A stretch of 64,000 nucleotides of DNA from Oscillospiraceae bacterium (GCA_020025595.1 JAHHRV010000006.1:1-64000), one strand, 5' to 3'; positions 24,403 through 34,275 are shown, numbered from the stretch's first letter. The notes: generated by a model not told the origin, from the letters alone. Made by a program: numbers and translations.

Positions 24403-27400
24403 TTACTCGTTGGTCTTCTTTTTCTTACTGGGAACCATGTCCATTACCAACAGAGCCAGAGACAGGACGCTCAGCACAGCCAGAGTAATCTGGGTTACAT
24501 TCAGAGCTGTCTGCCACCAGGGAGTGACGGCCACAATTCTAGTGTTCATTCCGATGCCGTCCATACCACGGGAGTGGAGTACGGTATACAGAATCCGGTG
24601 GGCGGACTCACGCATGGCTCGTGCCAGAGGCGCATTGGGAGTTGCACCATTGGGGCCGTAGGCCGCAAACTCAAATCCCAGATCGCCAGAAGTGGAGGAA
24701 ATAGCGCCGGTACCGGTAGTGCCGGGGAAGTTATCAGGAATATCACAGCCACCCAATACCTCGTGGGGCTTGCTCATGTAGTCCTTCTCATACATATCGG
24801 TAACTGCGAAACCAGTCATACCTGCTTCGCCGCGAAGCCAGTCAGTCAGCAATTCGTGAGAAGCACCAGCCCATACAGCACCGATACGGTTGAATGCGGC
24901 CATAACACACTTAGCATCGGCATTGACGATAGGCAGCTCGAAAGCACGCAGATAAATCTCACGCATAGCCTGCTCGTTGCACCAGGTGCCAAGGCCCTGA
25001 CGCTGAAGTTCCTGATCGTTCAGGGCGAAGTGCTTGTTGTAAACATACACGCCCTTGGACTGGATACCCAGAGTCTCATAGGTATCGATCAGGCCAGTCA
25101 GAATACCGTCCTCGGAGTAGTACTCAAAGACACGACCAGCGTAGGGAGTACGATGGATATTCAGGCCGGTGCCGTAGAAACCTGCATAGCCTGCCCACAT
25201 AGCGTCCTCACCAATGAGCTCGCCGACTTCCTGCACCAGCTTGTCGTTCATGGTAGAAGCAATGATGCCGTTGCAGGGGTAGCAAGTACCGGTCAAGTTT
25301 TTATCGGGATCGTTGGTCTGGTTAGCATAGCCGTTTATGCCGGCGGAATACTTCTGTGTAACACCGGAGGGACCATTGTGATCCAAGGTCTCGGGCTTGC
25401 CAATGGACTCCAGAGAAACGGTCATACGCAGACCTACTGCGCACAGACGAGACAGGTCCTCGAAGCTCAGCTGGTTCAGCAGCTCATCCCACTTAGGATC
25501 ATTGTAAGGCAGAGGATTGCCGTTCTCATCCTCCAGCAGCTGGATGAGGGAGTAGGCGGTGTCCTTAGAACCCATCACAGGCCAATTGTCATCATTAGCG
25601 GGCAGGTCTGCATCATCCAGGATGGTATCCTGATACATCTTATCAGTCATAGCCAGCTTGACGAAGTTGTCGTTCTTACCGTCGCCGTCCTTATCGGTCC
25701 ACAGCATCAGGGTATCCTGCCAGTTGTTACGGGAGAGATAAGTGACACTATTGTCACCCTTGCCCTCATAGCGGTTAATGTCAGCTCCAGCAAAGAGGCT
25801 GGTGACATCAGCACCGGTGCCATAGGACTTAGAATAAGTTTCTGCATCAAACTCATACTCGGTCTGATACACCAGATTGGTGTTGCCATCTGCGGTCATG
25901 CCATTTCCCACGGTCATACCCTTGGCAGCCAAGATGTTGTTGATTGCCTCGTGGCTGTTGGCAGCGGCAGTCAGATAATAGTTACCGGCATCCAGAATAA
26001 AGGAACCGGTACCCAGAGCATCATAGCTGGTCAGGAAATACTCAGGGAACTTGATGGTCACAGTCTCAGTGGCACCGGGCTCCAGGATATCGGTCTTGCC
26101 ATAGCCGACCAGTTCCACAGAAGCCTTCTCGATCTGGTTTGCGCGGTCATAGTCGGTGTAAGGCTTCTGAGCATACAACTGAACAGCCTTCTTACCAGCT
26201 ACTGCGCCGGTGTTGGTAACATCAACAGTGACGACATACTCGGCGTCGGCACCCTGGCCCTGCTTCTCCACCTTCATGTTGCTCATGTCAAAGGTGGTGT
26301 AGCTCAGACCATAACCGAAGGGATAAGCTACGACATTGTTGTACTGGAAGTCACCCACATTCGGGGTACCCAGAACGACGTCCTCATATCGAGTCTCAGT
26401 GTAGCGATAGCCTACATAGATGCCCTCCTGATATGCGACATAGCTTGTATACTTAGAAGGGCTGGAAGCGAAGGAATAATTGCCGGCGTTGGTATAGGTA
26501 TAGTTGCCAAAGTTTGCCATGCCGGGATTCAGCAGGTTGTTGGTCCACCAGGTATCAGGCAAAGAACCGGAGGGGTTGACCTTACCGCTCAAAATATCAG
26601 CAACAGCGTAAATACCGGTCTGGCCTACGGAGCCGATCCACAGAGCAGCATCAATGCCAAGTTCCTCGTCATTCAGGAATGCGGCGGAGACAGGGTTAGC
26701 GCTGTTGACCAGAACAACGATACCGCTGAGCTTGCCCTCATCCTTCATCGCTTTCAGACCTTCCAGAATACCGCGCTCATTCTTGTTGAGCATCAGGTAG
26801 TCGGAGTTCTCAGGAATGTCGGCACCCAAGGGGTTAGCGCCGCCATCGATGTGGTTGCTATGCTTCAGGTCGTTGGCCTCACCGCCGACACGACCCACAA
26901 CGAACACAGCGACTTCGCCCTTGCCGAAGCTGCTTGCTGCGTCGCTCTTCATAATAGACTTCCAGCGAGCTTCGTTGATTGCGTCGCCGCTGCTGGAGAA
27001 GTCACGGCCATACTGCTCAGCCCGGTACCAATCCAGAAGGGGCTCGTTGATGACCGTCAGTCCACTCTTGGCAAAAGCATCCGCAAAGGAGGGAGCGTCT
27101 GCCGTGTTGACTGCACCGGAACCGGTGCCGCCGAAAACAGGGGAAGTTGCAGTTGCGCCAAAGAGGGAGACCTCATTGCCCTTGATGGGCAGAACGCCGT
27201 TGTTCTTCAGCAGAACTGCGCCCTCAGCTTCGACCTCTTTCGCTTTGTCTAAACCGGCAGCCTTCAAATCAGCCACCGAATTGAATTTGGATTTATAGTA
27301 GCGTACATATTCGCCGTCATCGCCACCCACGATTTGAGACGTGGTTATGCCTAGAAAGCCATTGATCTGACCAGAAAACTGACCTGCAAGAGAATTAAGG

Positions 27401-27477
27401 AAAGTGACCAGAACCAGAAGACCAACCATAACATTGGCGAAAATTTTCTTAAGTACTCTTTTTTTTGAAGGTTTCAT
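24403..27477 (-). CDS. Circularly permuted GH3 beta-glycosidase, membrane-tethered
   Basis: Protein of 1024 residues whose GH3 domains are in swapped order: the alpha/beta sandwich (GAVLLKNNGVLPIKG near 85, LPDTWW near 305), then a fibronectin-III-like domain (PFGYGLSYTTF, VTNTGAVAGKKAVQLYAQ, about 395-500), then the catalytic TIM barrel (LDHNGPSGV ... YAGRVFEYYSEDG ... KHFALNDQE ... VTDMYEKDY, nucleophile Asp894). One hydrophobic span lies at about 12-32 and another at about 990-1013, so both ends are in the membrane with the enzyme probably outside. Permuted GH3 enzymes are known from gut Firmicutes. It lies between a small membrane protein and GH2 in one operon. Likely trims beta-glucosides at the cell surface. 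Confidence 0.9.
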   Translation of the reverse strand: MKPSKKRVLKKIFANVMVGLLVLVTFLNSLAGQFSGQINGFLGITTSQIVGGDDGEYVRYYKSKFNSVADLKAAGLDKAKEVEAEGAVLLKNNGVLPIKGNEVSLFGATATSPVFGGTGSGAVNTADAPSFADAFAKSGLTVINEPLLDWYRAEQYGRDFSSSGDAINEARWKSIMKSDAASSFGKGEVAVFVVGRVGGEANDLKHSNHIDGGANPLGADIPENSDYLMLNKNERGILEGLKAMKDEGKLSGIVVLVNSANPVSAAFLNDEELGIDAALWIGSVGQTGIYAVADILSGKVNPSGSLPDTWWTNNLLNPGMANFGNYTYTNAGNYSFASSPSKYTSYVAYQEGIYVGYRYTETRYEDVVLGTPNVGDFQYNNVVAYPFGYGLSYTTFDMSNMKVEKQGQGADAEYVVTVDVTNTGAVAGKKAVQLYAQKPYTDYDRANQIEKASVELVGYGKTDILEPGATETVTIKFPEYFLTSYDALGTGSFILDAGNYYLTAAANSHEAINNILAAKGMTVGNGMTADGNTNLVYQTEYEFDAETYSKSYGTGADVTSLFAGADINRYEGKGDNSVTYLSRNNWQDTLMLWTDKDGDGKNDNFVKLAMTDKMYQDTILDDADLPANDDNWPVMGSKDTAYSLIQLLEDENGNPLPYNDPKWDELLNQLSFEDLSRLCAVGLRMTVSLESIGKPETLDHNGPSGVTQKYSAGINGYANQTNDPDKNLTGTCYPCNGIIASTMNDKLVQEVGELIGEDAMWAGYAGFYGTGLNIHRTPYAGRVFEYYSEDGILTGLIDTYETLGIQSKGVYVYNKHFALNDQELQRQGLGTWCNEQAMREIYLRAFELPIVNADAKCVMAAFNRIGAVWAGASHELLTDWLRGEAGMTGFAVTDMYEKDYMSKPHEVLGGCDIPDNFPGTTGTGAISSTSGDLGFEFAAYGPNGATPNAPLARAMRESAHRILYTVLHSRGMDGIGMNTRIVAVTPWWQTALNVTQITLAVLSVLSLALLVMDMVPSKKKKTNE

Positions 27478-27504
27478 TCGAGTTTCTCCTATCTGCGGGG
27501 GTAA

Positions 27505-27915
27505 TCAGGCGTTCCGATACTTTTTGGTATACAGTCCAACTTCAGCGGTTACCAGAGTGACAAGCATCAGGACTGCACACATAACGAGTTTATTGAACTC
27601 AGCGAACGGCTCAATTCCATAAATGGTATCTGCGATAGGCCAAATGACCATTTTAACGAACATCATAATAGAGATGCCACTGCCAAGGCAAAGCAGAGCG
27701 GGGGCAAAACCAGCGGTATGCTCGTTGATCAGCAGCAGAACAACGGCGACAACGCCAATCACTGCCAGAATGATGCAGATCTGAATATTAAATACGGGTT
27801 CCTTGTACTCGATTCCCTTAAAAATCACGCCATAGCAGATCGCAGAGACAATGGCGAGAACAGAGGATATGAGTGTGGCAAAAAAGCCAAATGCTGCCTT
27901 CTTATTTGTCTTCAT
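27505..27915 (-). CDS. Small polytopic membrane protein of unknown function
   Basis: Protein of 136 residues with four hydrophobic segments (about 8-30, 40-62, 68-90, 108-128). No family recognised. ATG at 27915 follows GAGGAG; the frame extends to 27942 without a better ribosome site. It lies 27 bases upstream of the permuted GH3 gene and 87 bases after a lipoprotein gene, so it is part of the same glycoside operon. A partner of the membrane-tethered GH3 is possible but only inference. Confidence 0.7.
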   Translation of the reverse strand: MKTNKKAAFGFFATLISSVLAIVSAICYGVIFKGIEYKEPVFNIQICIILAVIGVVAVVLLLINEHTAGFAPALLCLGSGISIMMFVKMVIWPIADTIYGIEPFAEFNKLVMCAVLMLVTLVTAEVGLYTKKYRNA

Positions 27916-28002
27916 AGAAAAAGCTCCTCTCGGTGGCCGCACAGAAGCGCACTCCTGTGCGGCCGGGAAAAATCAGATAACGAAGAGGGATAATATCTCC
28001 GA

Positions 28003-28746
28003 TTAGGCCTTGTCGAAAATCAGGCAGTAAACCCACTCGCCCTCGGTACCGGGACGATCAATATGCTCCTCGCTGTAGCCCAGCAGCAGCTGGCCCTGAT
28101 GGTTCATACCGATGATGAGGGTCTGCTCAGTAGTGTCGATGTCAGCGGAAACGCCAGCAACCTGATCCAGGAACAGGCCGTATGCATCAACATCCTTGAA
28201 ACGCATGGTTGCAGCACCGGGCTGGCTGTAGAACTGGCCCTCCTGGCCCTTCTCGCCCTGGGAGAAGTCAGACCAGCTGGTAGCACCGCGGTAGCCCTTC
28301 AGATCGTCAGCAGCCAGTTCCTCCAGAACGCTCTCCTGACCAAAGGACAGATCGCCGATCAGGTTGTAAACCTGGTTGTGGATATATGCGGGCTCGTCAA
28401 CCAGCTCAGAGGGATCCAGAGACAGAGTAACAGCCATGGTAACAGCATCAGCAGCAGCGTCGTTGATCTTGCCATCAGCAAAGACCTTGGACAGCTTCCA
28501 CTGGCCTTCCATATCAGTTACTGCGCTGCCGTGGAACAGATCGGTGGGAGCAGCGTTGGGATCGATCTCGAAAGAAGATTCCTGAGGCTTGGATGCTTCG
28601 GGAGCCTCGGTCTCGATAACAGCGGAGTTGGTATCAGCGGGGTTGGTAGCAGCATCAGTGGTCTTGCCAGCATCATCAGCAGCACCGCAAGCGGACAGCA
28701 TAGAGATGCTCAGTGCCAAACAAAGGCAAAAGATTTTTTTCTTCAT
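28003..28746 (-). CDS. Secreted lipoprotein of unknown function
   Basis: Protein of 247 residues with a lipoprotein signal peptide ending in LSAC (Cys20), then a Thr/Ala/Asp-rich linker to about residue 60 and a folded domain (~75-247) rich in beta strands. No enzymatic motif is seen. It is encoded between the lipoprotein GH3 and the small membrane protein in the glycoside operon. It could be a surface binding protein or an accessory factor for the surface glycosidases. The family is not recognised. Confidence 0.75.
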   Translation of the reverse strand: MKKKIFCLCLALSISMLSACGAADDAGKTTDAATNPADTNSAVIETEAPEASKPQESSFEIDPNAAPTDLFHGSAVTDMEGQWKLSKVFADGKINDAAADAVTMAVTLSLDPSELVDEPAYIHNQVYNLIGDLSFGQESVLEELAADDLKGYRGATSWSDFSQGEKGQEGQFYSQPGAATMRFKDVDAYGLFLDQVAGVSADIDTTEQTLIIGMNHQGQLLLGYSEEHIDRPGTEGEWVYCLIFDKA

Positions 28747-28873
28747 AGAACTAGTTCTCCTTCTTGGTTGGGAAAAAATGTAAATACGGTTTGTAAGGCC
28801 ACATGGGACAGATTCCTGGAACCAGGAACCTGTCCCTCTTAGGCCAGCCGGAGAAACCCCAGCTTAAATACGA

Positions 28874-31183
28874 TTAGTAGCTCAGACCGAAGCCAGAGAC
28901 GTAGAGGTTACCAGCGGCATCCTTATAAGCATAGGAGCCGGAGGGGGAATTAGCCAGGACCTCAGCGCTCATGTGCTGATCCTTGACATAGCCGGGGACA
29001 TCGTTGGGGGATACGCAGACATCCCAAATCTCGCCATCCAGATCAGTCTCAACCAGAGCGATGACGGACTTGTCAGCAACCATGGTCAGAGGCAGCTTGC
29101 CGGTGGGATTGTGCTCACCGGTCACGACCTTGGCAATGGACTCGTCAGTGTTGACGAATGTACCAATCAGAGCATCACAGAAAGGCTCCATCTCGGTCAG
29201 GATCCAGGGGTTGGAAGCATTGATCTCACCAACAACCTTACCGCCGTTTGCGTGAACAGCATCAGCGATCTTCTGGAACTCGCCCATACCTGCAACAGTG
29301 GTGACAATTGCAGTCTCAGCGGTGCGCTTGGCATTGTTATCATAGATAGGAGTCTCTACATCTGCAACCAGATCCAGAACAGCCAGATTGCTGGAGCCGG
29401 GGCCCTCAATGGTGGGAGTCACGCGCAGGTAAGCGATGTCAGCCTTGGCGTAATCTTCAACCACGGTAAAGCCGGCAGTCTCCAGGGCAGTGACCATACC
29501 TTCCATCTTAGCGTCGTCCTTCTTGTTGAAGCCATGGACATAAACCTTCTTGGAGGTATCCTTCATGGGCAGAGTGTTCTCGCTGTTCTTCATCAGAACA
29601 ACAGAACCCAGGTTGATGTCCTCAGCCAGGGCCTGAGCCTTAGGAGTAACATCGTTGACAGCAGCAATGCTATCTTCCATGTTGCGGTAGGGGTTGTCCA
29701 GGTTGCCGCTCTGCATCTGAACCTTCAGACGGTTAACAGCGGAACTCTCCAGGTCTTCACGGGTCAGCTCGTTCTTATCCAGAGCAGCTTCCAGATACTC
29801 AACAGGGTTGCCTTCCTCGAAGCTGATAACGCCGCAGTCGTTACCGGACTTGACGAAGGAAACGATACGCTCGTAGTTGGTCAGGTCCTCAACACCCTGC
29901 TGGCAGCCGGGGTTCAGGGAGTCAGAGTTGATCAGGCCATCAAAGCCCAGCACGCCACGCAGCAGGCCCTGCAGGATACCATCGTTGAAGGCATTGCCGC
30001 GGCCGCCGTAGAGGATGTCATAGGTCTTGCCGTTGTACTCCAGCTTCTGAGGAGCAACACGAGCGTCAACGATGGGCTGAGAGTAGCCGGGCATAACGCC
30101 AGCAACACCAGCCTCGAAGGCTGCGATAAAGGGCTTCAGCTGGTAGTCAGCCAGAGAGTTTTCGACAGAGTAGACACGATAGCGGCCAGTCTCAGCGTGG
30201 CTCTCAAAGCCGTTGTAGCTGGAGCCGTCACCAGGGAAGTGCTTGATGGTCAGCAGAACGCTGCCGGGGACCATGCCCTTGTCGCCGTTCTGATAACCCA
30301 GAACCAGGTTACGAGCGATCTCAGCGCTCATATCCTCACGCTCGCCGTAAGTACTTGCGTTACGAGACCAACGAGGATCGCTTGCGATATCGACCTGAGG
30401 ACCATAGATGCCATCGACACCCTTTGCCAGCATGACAACCCGGTCATACTGAGCATCTTCCAGCACCTTGTCGGCATTGCCGGCACCGAGAGCAGCAGCA
30501 GTCACACCCTCAGAGTTGGGCAGGCCATGCTTGATGGGGTTGGTGTAGCAGAAGAAAGGAAGTGCCACTTCGTTGCCGTTAATGGCGGCATACTCGCTGT
30601 ACTGCTCCAGACCGTTGTTGAACCACACAGCGACCTCAGTCTCGGGGTTGCTACGCAGAACGAAGGTGCGGAAGCCTTCCTGGTTCAGCATCTCGATGTT
30701 GGTAACATCAGGGGTCTCTTCTACGCCCCAGCCCAGAGAGGAAGGATACATCTTGGTCCAAACGGGCTTGCCATTCTCATCAACCACATCATCCTTGCTC
30801 GTGTGGAGAGGGCTGTAAGCCATAACGTTGAACAGAGTATGGGTCAGCTGATTGACACTCATAGCCTTGGCCAAAGCCTCAGCACGGGTCTGAGCATCCA
30901 GACGCCAGTCCTCGAAATCGTCCAGCTCATGGTCGTTATCCAGGTCACGGAAGTACTTTCCGTCCTCCTCGATAACACCCAGCAGGGTGACACCAATGGT
31001 AGGGCCGTTCTCGTTCTCGTAAAATACGGGAGTCAAGAACTCAGAAGTCAGCTCGCTCTCATCGCCCACAGTATAGGGGGCAGCGATGTAGTTGGCTGTC
31101 TGCTTATTTTCTGTAGTACCACAACCGGTAGCCAAAGAAAGCAGCATTGTTGCCAATAGCAACAGGGAAACATTTCTTTTCAT
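28874..31183 (-). CDS. GH3 beta-glycosidase, surface lipoprotein
   Basis: Protein of 769 residues with lipobox LATGC (Cys21). Domain order is the normal one: TIM barrel (about 95-480; DIASDPRWSRNASTYGE, IKHFPGDG near 313-320, nucleophile Asp421 in LINSDSLNP) then an alpha/beta sandwich (~540-740; GSVVLMKNSENTLPM). The usual FnIII domain is missing; the protein ends shortly after FVNTDESIAKVV ... GFGLSY. A Ca-loop-like acidic motif DLDNDHELDDFEDW precedes the barrel. Anchored on the outer face, it should release sugars from extracellular beta-glycosides. First structural gene behind the two-component pair. Confidence 0.9.
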   Translation of the reverse strand: MKRNVSLLLLATMLLSLATGCGTTENKQTANYIAAPYTVGDESELTSEFLTPVFYENENGPTIGVTLLGVIEEDGKYFRDLDNDHELDDFEDWRLDAQTRAEALAKAMSVNQLTHTLFNVMAYSPLHTSKDDVVDENGKPVWTKMYPSSLGWGVEETPDVTNIEMLNQEGFRTFVLRSNPETEVAVWFNNGLEQYSEYAAINGNEVALPFFCYTNPIKHGLPNSEGVTAAALGAGNADKVLEDAQYDRVVMLAKGVDGIYGPQVDIASDPRWSRNASTYGEREDMSAEIARNLVLGYQNGDKGMVPGSVLLTIKHFPGDGSSYNGFESHAETGRYRVYSVENSLADYQLKPFIAAFEAGVAGVMPGYSQPIVDARVAPQKLEYNGKTYDILYGGRGNAFNDGILQGLLRGVLGFDGLINSDSLNPGCQQGVEDLTNYERIVSFVKSGNDCGVISFEEGNPVEYLEAALDKNELTREDLESSAVNRLKVQMQSGNLDNPYRNMEDSIAAVNDVTPKAQALAEDINLGSVVLMKNSENTLPMKDTSKKVYVHGFNKKDDAKMEGMVTALETAGFTVVEDYAKADIAYLRVTPTIEGPGSSNLAVLDLVADVETPIYDNNAKRTAETAIVTTVAGMGEFQKIADAVHANGGKVVGEINASNPWILTEMEPFCDALIGTFVNTDESIAKVVTGEHNPTGKLPLTMVADKSVIALVETDLDGEIWDVCVSPNDVPGYVKDQHMSAEVLANSPSGSYAYKDAAGNLYVSGFGLSY

Positions 31184-31261
31184 AAACAGCGCTCCTTCTA
31201 TATAAATATAACATTAGTCAGTCGACTTCAAAATCAGCTAATTCGACTAACTTTTCATCAT

Positions 31262-31390
31262 TGTATACTATATCAAAAGCTTTCACAACTATTTATGCAT
31301 AAGATGCAGATATTTTGCACAAACTACAATAGGATATCCAATCATTTCTTGCTACAGGAGTGCGCCCCTCTTCCCTTTTGTACAACTGTA
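31262..31390 (-). promoter_or_regulatory. Candidate LytTR-regulated promoter region of the glycoside operon
   Basis: The 300-base gap between GH3 and the kinase holds three similar minus-strand elements, (A)TAGTTGTGA (31285-31291), GTAGTTTGT (31319-31327) and TACAGTTGTA (31381-31390), resembling the GTT cores bound by LytTR/AgrA-type regulators. A TATACA -10 (31262-31267) lies 17 bases from the first, replacing a normal -35. Weak evidence; the neighbouring response regulator makes it plausible. Confidence 0.35.
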
Positions 31391-31484
31391 CTAAATCGTA
31401 ATTATATTTTTTGTGCACTATTACTTATTCATTTTTTCACGGCATCGGCTTGAAAACTCCGCTCCTGAATTCTGGGACATTCGG

Positions 31485-32780
31485 TCAGGTAGACTGCCGA
31501 CTGCTGTCAATCAGCCAGATTGTCAGCTTGAACATCCCATGTTCTGCTTTTACTTTCAGCCTTCCGCCGTACTTTTGGGCGATGGCTCTCATGCTCTTCA
31601 TTCCATAACCGTGATAGCCCTCCATATCCGGCCGGCTCGTGACAGGCAGCTCCTCTTCGAAGTACAGTTGTCCTTTATAATAGTTGGTCACGCTGACGGA
31701 GACCAAATCGCCGCTGCTGCGGATGATCATGCTGATCTGACGTTTTTCCTCCTCCTCCCCCCGGGACGCCTCGATGGCATTGCCCAGGGCGTTTCCTAGC
31801 AGAGAATAGAGGTCCGACTCCGTGAGGAACTTCAGACAGCTGCCGTCTCCCATGAAGCTCAACTGAATGTGATCTTTCTCACACAGCAGCGCCTGGTCAG
31901 CCAGCAGCACATCCAGTGTCTGGCTGCCGGTATGATAGGTCTGGTCATAGATTCGAATCAGAGACTTAATCTCCTTTTGCTCATCATCGGTAATAGGCAG
32001 GTGGAAATCCTCCAGCTTATGGCGGATATCGTGGCACTTCATATTTATAAGCTCAATTGTATCCTTCCGCTCTGCCATCTGCTTGCTTTCCTTTTTCCAC
32101 AGCATGCGAACCATTTCCATCTCCTTGGCCAGCTTAGCCCGGCGGTTGAGCTCAAACTGCATGAACAGGCACAGCAAACAGCACGCGATGGCGTACAGGC
32201 TTCCAGCAATGGTCATATAAACATCATGCTCGGTACTGATTTTGGAAAAACGTGTAATTCCCACACAGACCAGCACCATGATTGCGTTGAGCAGTCCCAT
32301 TCTCCGCCGGAGCTCTCCCTTCTCATAGGCAAAGTCGGAAACGCTAATTCTCCGGCCCACCACCAAATACATTAGGACACTGAATGGAACATAGCTGAGC
32401 AATGCGCCCAAGAAATATAATGCAGAGTCTGGGGTGAGATACGCAGATGGATTCAGCCCCAAGCCGATCAGCTGCAGGACCTGGTAAATCAAATGCTGAG
32501 TGGCCCGTCCTGCACTGGCACAGCACAGTGACTGTTCCACGCTGGTCTGGAAACAGAAGTGAAATATTCCCCAGAGCATGCAGAACTCGATCACATAATA
32601 AATAAAAACCAGCAGATCAGAGGCATAAAACGAGTAGCTGACGAGGCGCACGACTCCCATACCCAGGACCAGGGCACCGATAATCCGCACGGCAAAGTGT
32701 TTTTTCCTGGGGAAATTGATAAAGAATGGCAAAAAGCACATTACATTCTGCAAATATACCAATAAAAATTCGTCCATCAT
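31485..32780 (-). CDS. GHKL-type sensor histidine kinase (AgrC-like)
   Basis: Kinase of 431 residues with about six N-terminal membrane segments (1-210), a coiled-coil linker, then a HPK10-type core: H-box MKCHDIRHKLEDF, N-box LGNALGNAIEAS and G-box HGYGMKSM. Such kinases sense peptides or membrane/extracellular ligands and phosphorylate a LytTR regulator. The gene starts directly at the end of the response-regulator gene. Its position in front of the glycosidase operon suggests control of those genes, possibly in response to glycan products; no signal-peptide gene is seen nearby. Confidence 0.92.
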   Translation of the reverse strand: MMDEFLLVYLQNVMCFLPFFINFPRKKHFAVRIIGALVLGMGVVRLVSYSFYASDLLVFIYYVIEFCMLWGIFHFCFQTSVEQSLCCASAGRATQHLIYQVLQLIGLGLNPSAYLTPDSALYFLGALLSYVPFSVLMYLVVGRRISVSDFAYEKGELRRRMGLLNAIMVLVCVGITRFSKISTEHDVYMTIAGSLYAIACCLLCLFMQFELNRRAKLAKEMEMVRMLWKKESKQMAERKDTIELINMKCHDIRHKLEDFHLPITDDEQKEIKSLIRIYDQTYHTGSQTLDVLLADQALLCEKDHIQLSFMGDGSCLKFLTESDLYSLLGNALGNAIEASRGEEEEKRQISMIIRSSGDLVSVSVTNYYKGQLYFEEELPVTSRPDMEGYHGYGMKSMRAIAQKYGGRLKVKAEHGMFKLTIWLIDSSRQST

Positions 32781-33485
32781 TTATGTCCCACCTACCATAT
32801 ATTCTGCATAGGCCTGCAAAAACTTCTGCTTATATGACCGACCGATGTGGAGCTTTTCTCCTTCCACCACCACGTCGTCTCCGACCACACTACGCACATA
32901 TTGCATATTCACCACATGCCAGCGGCTGATGGGACAGTAGCTGTCCGGGAGCTCCTGCGCAATGGATTTCAGCGTTCCAAGGGAACGATAGACCAAATCC
33001 CTGGTATGCCAGTTCAAATAGTGCCCGTCCGCTTCTACATAGTAAATCATCCGGGTCTGGAGGCCAATCGTCTCGCCCTCCGTACGGATCACAATCCGCT
33101 TGCCCACTGCGCTGCCAACATGGGCCATGATTCTCTTGAGCTTCAGATCAAATGCATAATCGTTGATGGGCTTGAGGATATAATCAAACGCCTCTACGGC
33201 ATAACCCTCTACAGCATACTGCGCCATGTTGGTCACAAACACAATGGTCACACCGTGATCCATCCGCCTGAGCACTTTGGCTGCTTCCATACCTGATATA
33301 TGAGGCATTTCTATATCCATAAATATCAAATCGTAATTCGATTTGTATACATTGATTAGTTTGAACGCATCGGGATGCCGCGTAATAGAAAATTCCAGCC
33401 GATTTTTCGATGCATATCGCATCAGCGCATCCGTAAGATTCTTCGCATCCTGATCGTTATCCTCAACCACTGCAATGTTGAACAT
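32781..33485 (-). CDS. LytTR-family response regulator
   Basis: Protein of 234 residues: receiver domain (about 1-120; acidic pair Glu8-Asp9, phospho-acceptor Asp in LIFMDIEMP, Thr/Ser in FVTNMAQY, Lys in YILKPI) and a C-terminal LytTR DNA-binding domain (~130-228; IYYVEADGHYLNWHT, RWHVVNMQYV). It is followed without gap by its kinase. LytTR proteins bind paired direct repeats upstream of targets; weakly similar elements lie upstream of the adjacent GH3 gene. Confidence 0.93.
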   Translation of the reverse strand: MFNIAVVEDNDQDAKNLTDALMRYASKNRLEFSITRHPDAFKLINVYKSNYDLIFMDIEMPHISGMEAAKVLRRMDHGVTIVFVTNMAQYAVEGYAVEAFDYILKPINDYAFDLKLKRIMAHVGSAVGKRIVIRTEGETIGLQTRMIYYVEADGHYLNWHTRDLVYRSLGTLKSIAQELPDSYCPISRWHVVNMQYVRSVVGDDVVVEGEKLHIGRSYKQKFLQAYAEYMVGGT

Positions 33486-33686
33486 CTCCCTCTCACCTAC
33501 CTAATATCCGTTTTCTATAAGATGATTTTCAGTTCCTCTGGTTTTAAAGCAGCCGACCCGTCCGTTTTCACAGTACAACTTCGTTTTTATACTGAATGAT
33601 GTTATCATATTTTCGCATATGAGGCAACTGCTTTTCTACCAGATCCTCCGGTTTTTGATCCATTGTTTCCTTGAGGACATCGAGGA

Positions 33687-33895
33687 ACGCTCGAAAATAT
33701 TACCCTCCGCATCCTCATGGACAGGCTGACGGAAGCCACGGTCATCATTGCCGCCGGACTGCCCTTGACCTGGACAAGTGGACAGAAGAAAGACTTTGCA
33801 TCTTATCTCTCTAAGAATGAAGAGGTCAGCTTCACTTACCAGAAGATCGACTACCACATCCAAATTGCGGGGTTCGAATCTATCCACAGGGCTAT
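33687..33895 (+). pseudogene. ParM/StbA-like plasmid segregation actin fragment
   Basis: Reading starts at TLENITLRILMDRLTEATVI and continues AAGLPLTWTSGQKKDFASYL ... KIDYHIQIAGFE, then after a one-base shift YPQGY. This is the middle of the ParM/StbA actin-like family found on Firmicutes elements. Both ends are missing and the next residues are those of an integrase, so it is a scar of a deletion that fused two mobile genes. Confidence 0.7.
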
Positions 33896-34273
33896 GAATT
33901 AGAAAAGAAGTTGGAACTGGGTTATCAGGTGGATGACAGCCAGACCTACGCTGACTACGCTCAGTATGTGATGGAACTAAAACAGCGTTCTGGTCTTGCT
34001 CCTACAACGCCGGAACGGTATCAACGCCTACTAAGGCGAATTAATAATGCCATTGGGCATATGAAGCTGAAGGATATCTGCCCCCAACATCTCAATGAAT
34101 TATACAAGGATCTTGCAGAGTATGGAGTCCGTGAAGATACCCATCGGGCAGGCAGACAAAGAACTTCTGATTCCATATAACCCCGCAGCTAAGGCAGCAC
34201 CGCCCAAGGTAAAGAAACACAAGGTAGAAAGCTTTCAGCCTGAGGATATGAAAAAAATTCTGGACACACTATA
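33890..34273 (+). pseudogene. Tyrosine integrase fragment with internal deletion
   Basis: ELEKKLELGYQVDDSQTYADYAQYV and NAIGHMKLKDICPQHLNELYKDLAEYGVRE form the core-binding domain of an ICE-type integrase. After the RA residues the frame breaks; a second piece (ADKELLIPYNPAAKAAPPKV ... EDMKKILDTL) continues in another frame and ends with TAG. The segment that normally links them and the whole catalytic domain are gone. Non-functional. Confidence 0.8.
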
Positions 34274-34275
34274 GA

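Noticed and set aside
24574..27252. Very long open frame of 892 codons antisense to the permuted GH3
   Set aside because: It mirrors the codon pattern of the GH3 gene, has no ribosome site or known domain and a low-complexity composition; an antisense shadow.
28973..31159. Open frame of 728 codons antisense to the lipoprotein GH3
   Set aside because: Same reasoning: the opposite strand encodes a complete GH3 with signal peptide and catalytic residues.
20620..33485. Bacteroidetes-type polysaccharide utilization locus
   Set aside because: No SusC/SusD pair or hybrid two-component system; the GPH transporter and lipoproteins fit a Gram-positive host.
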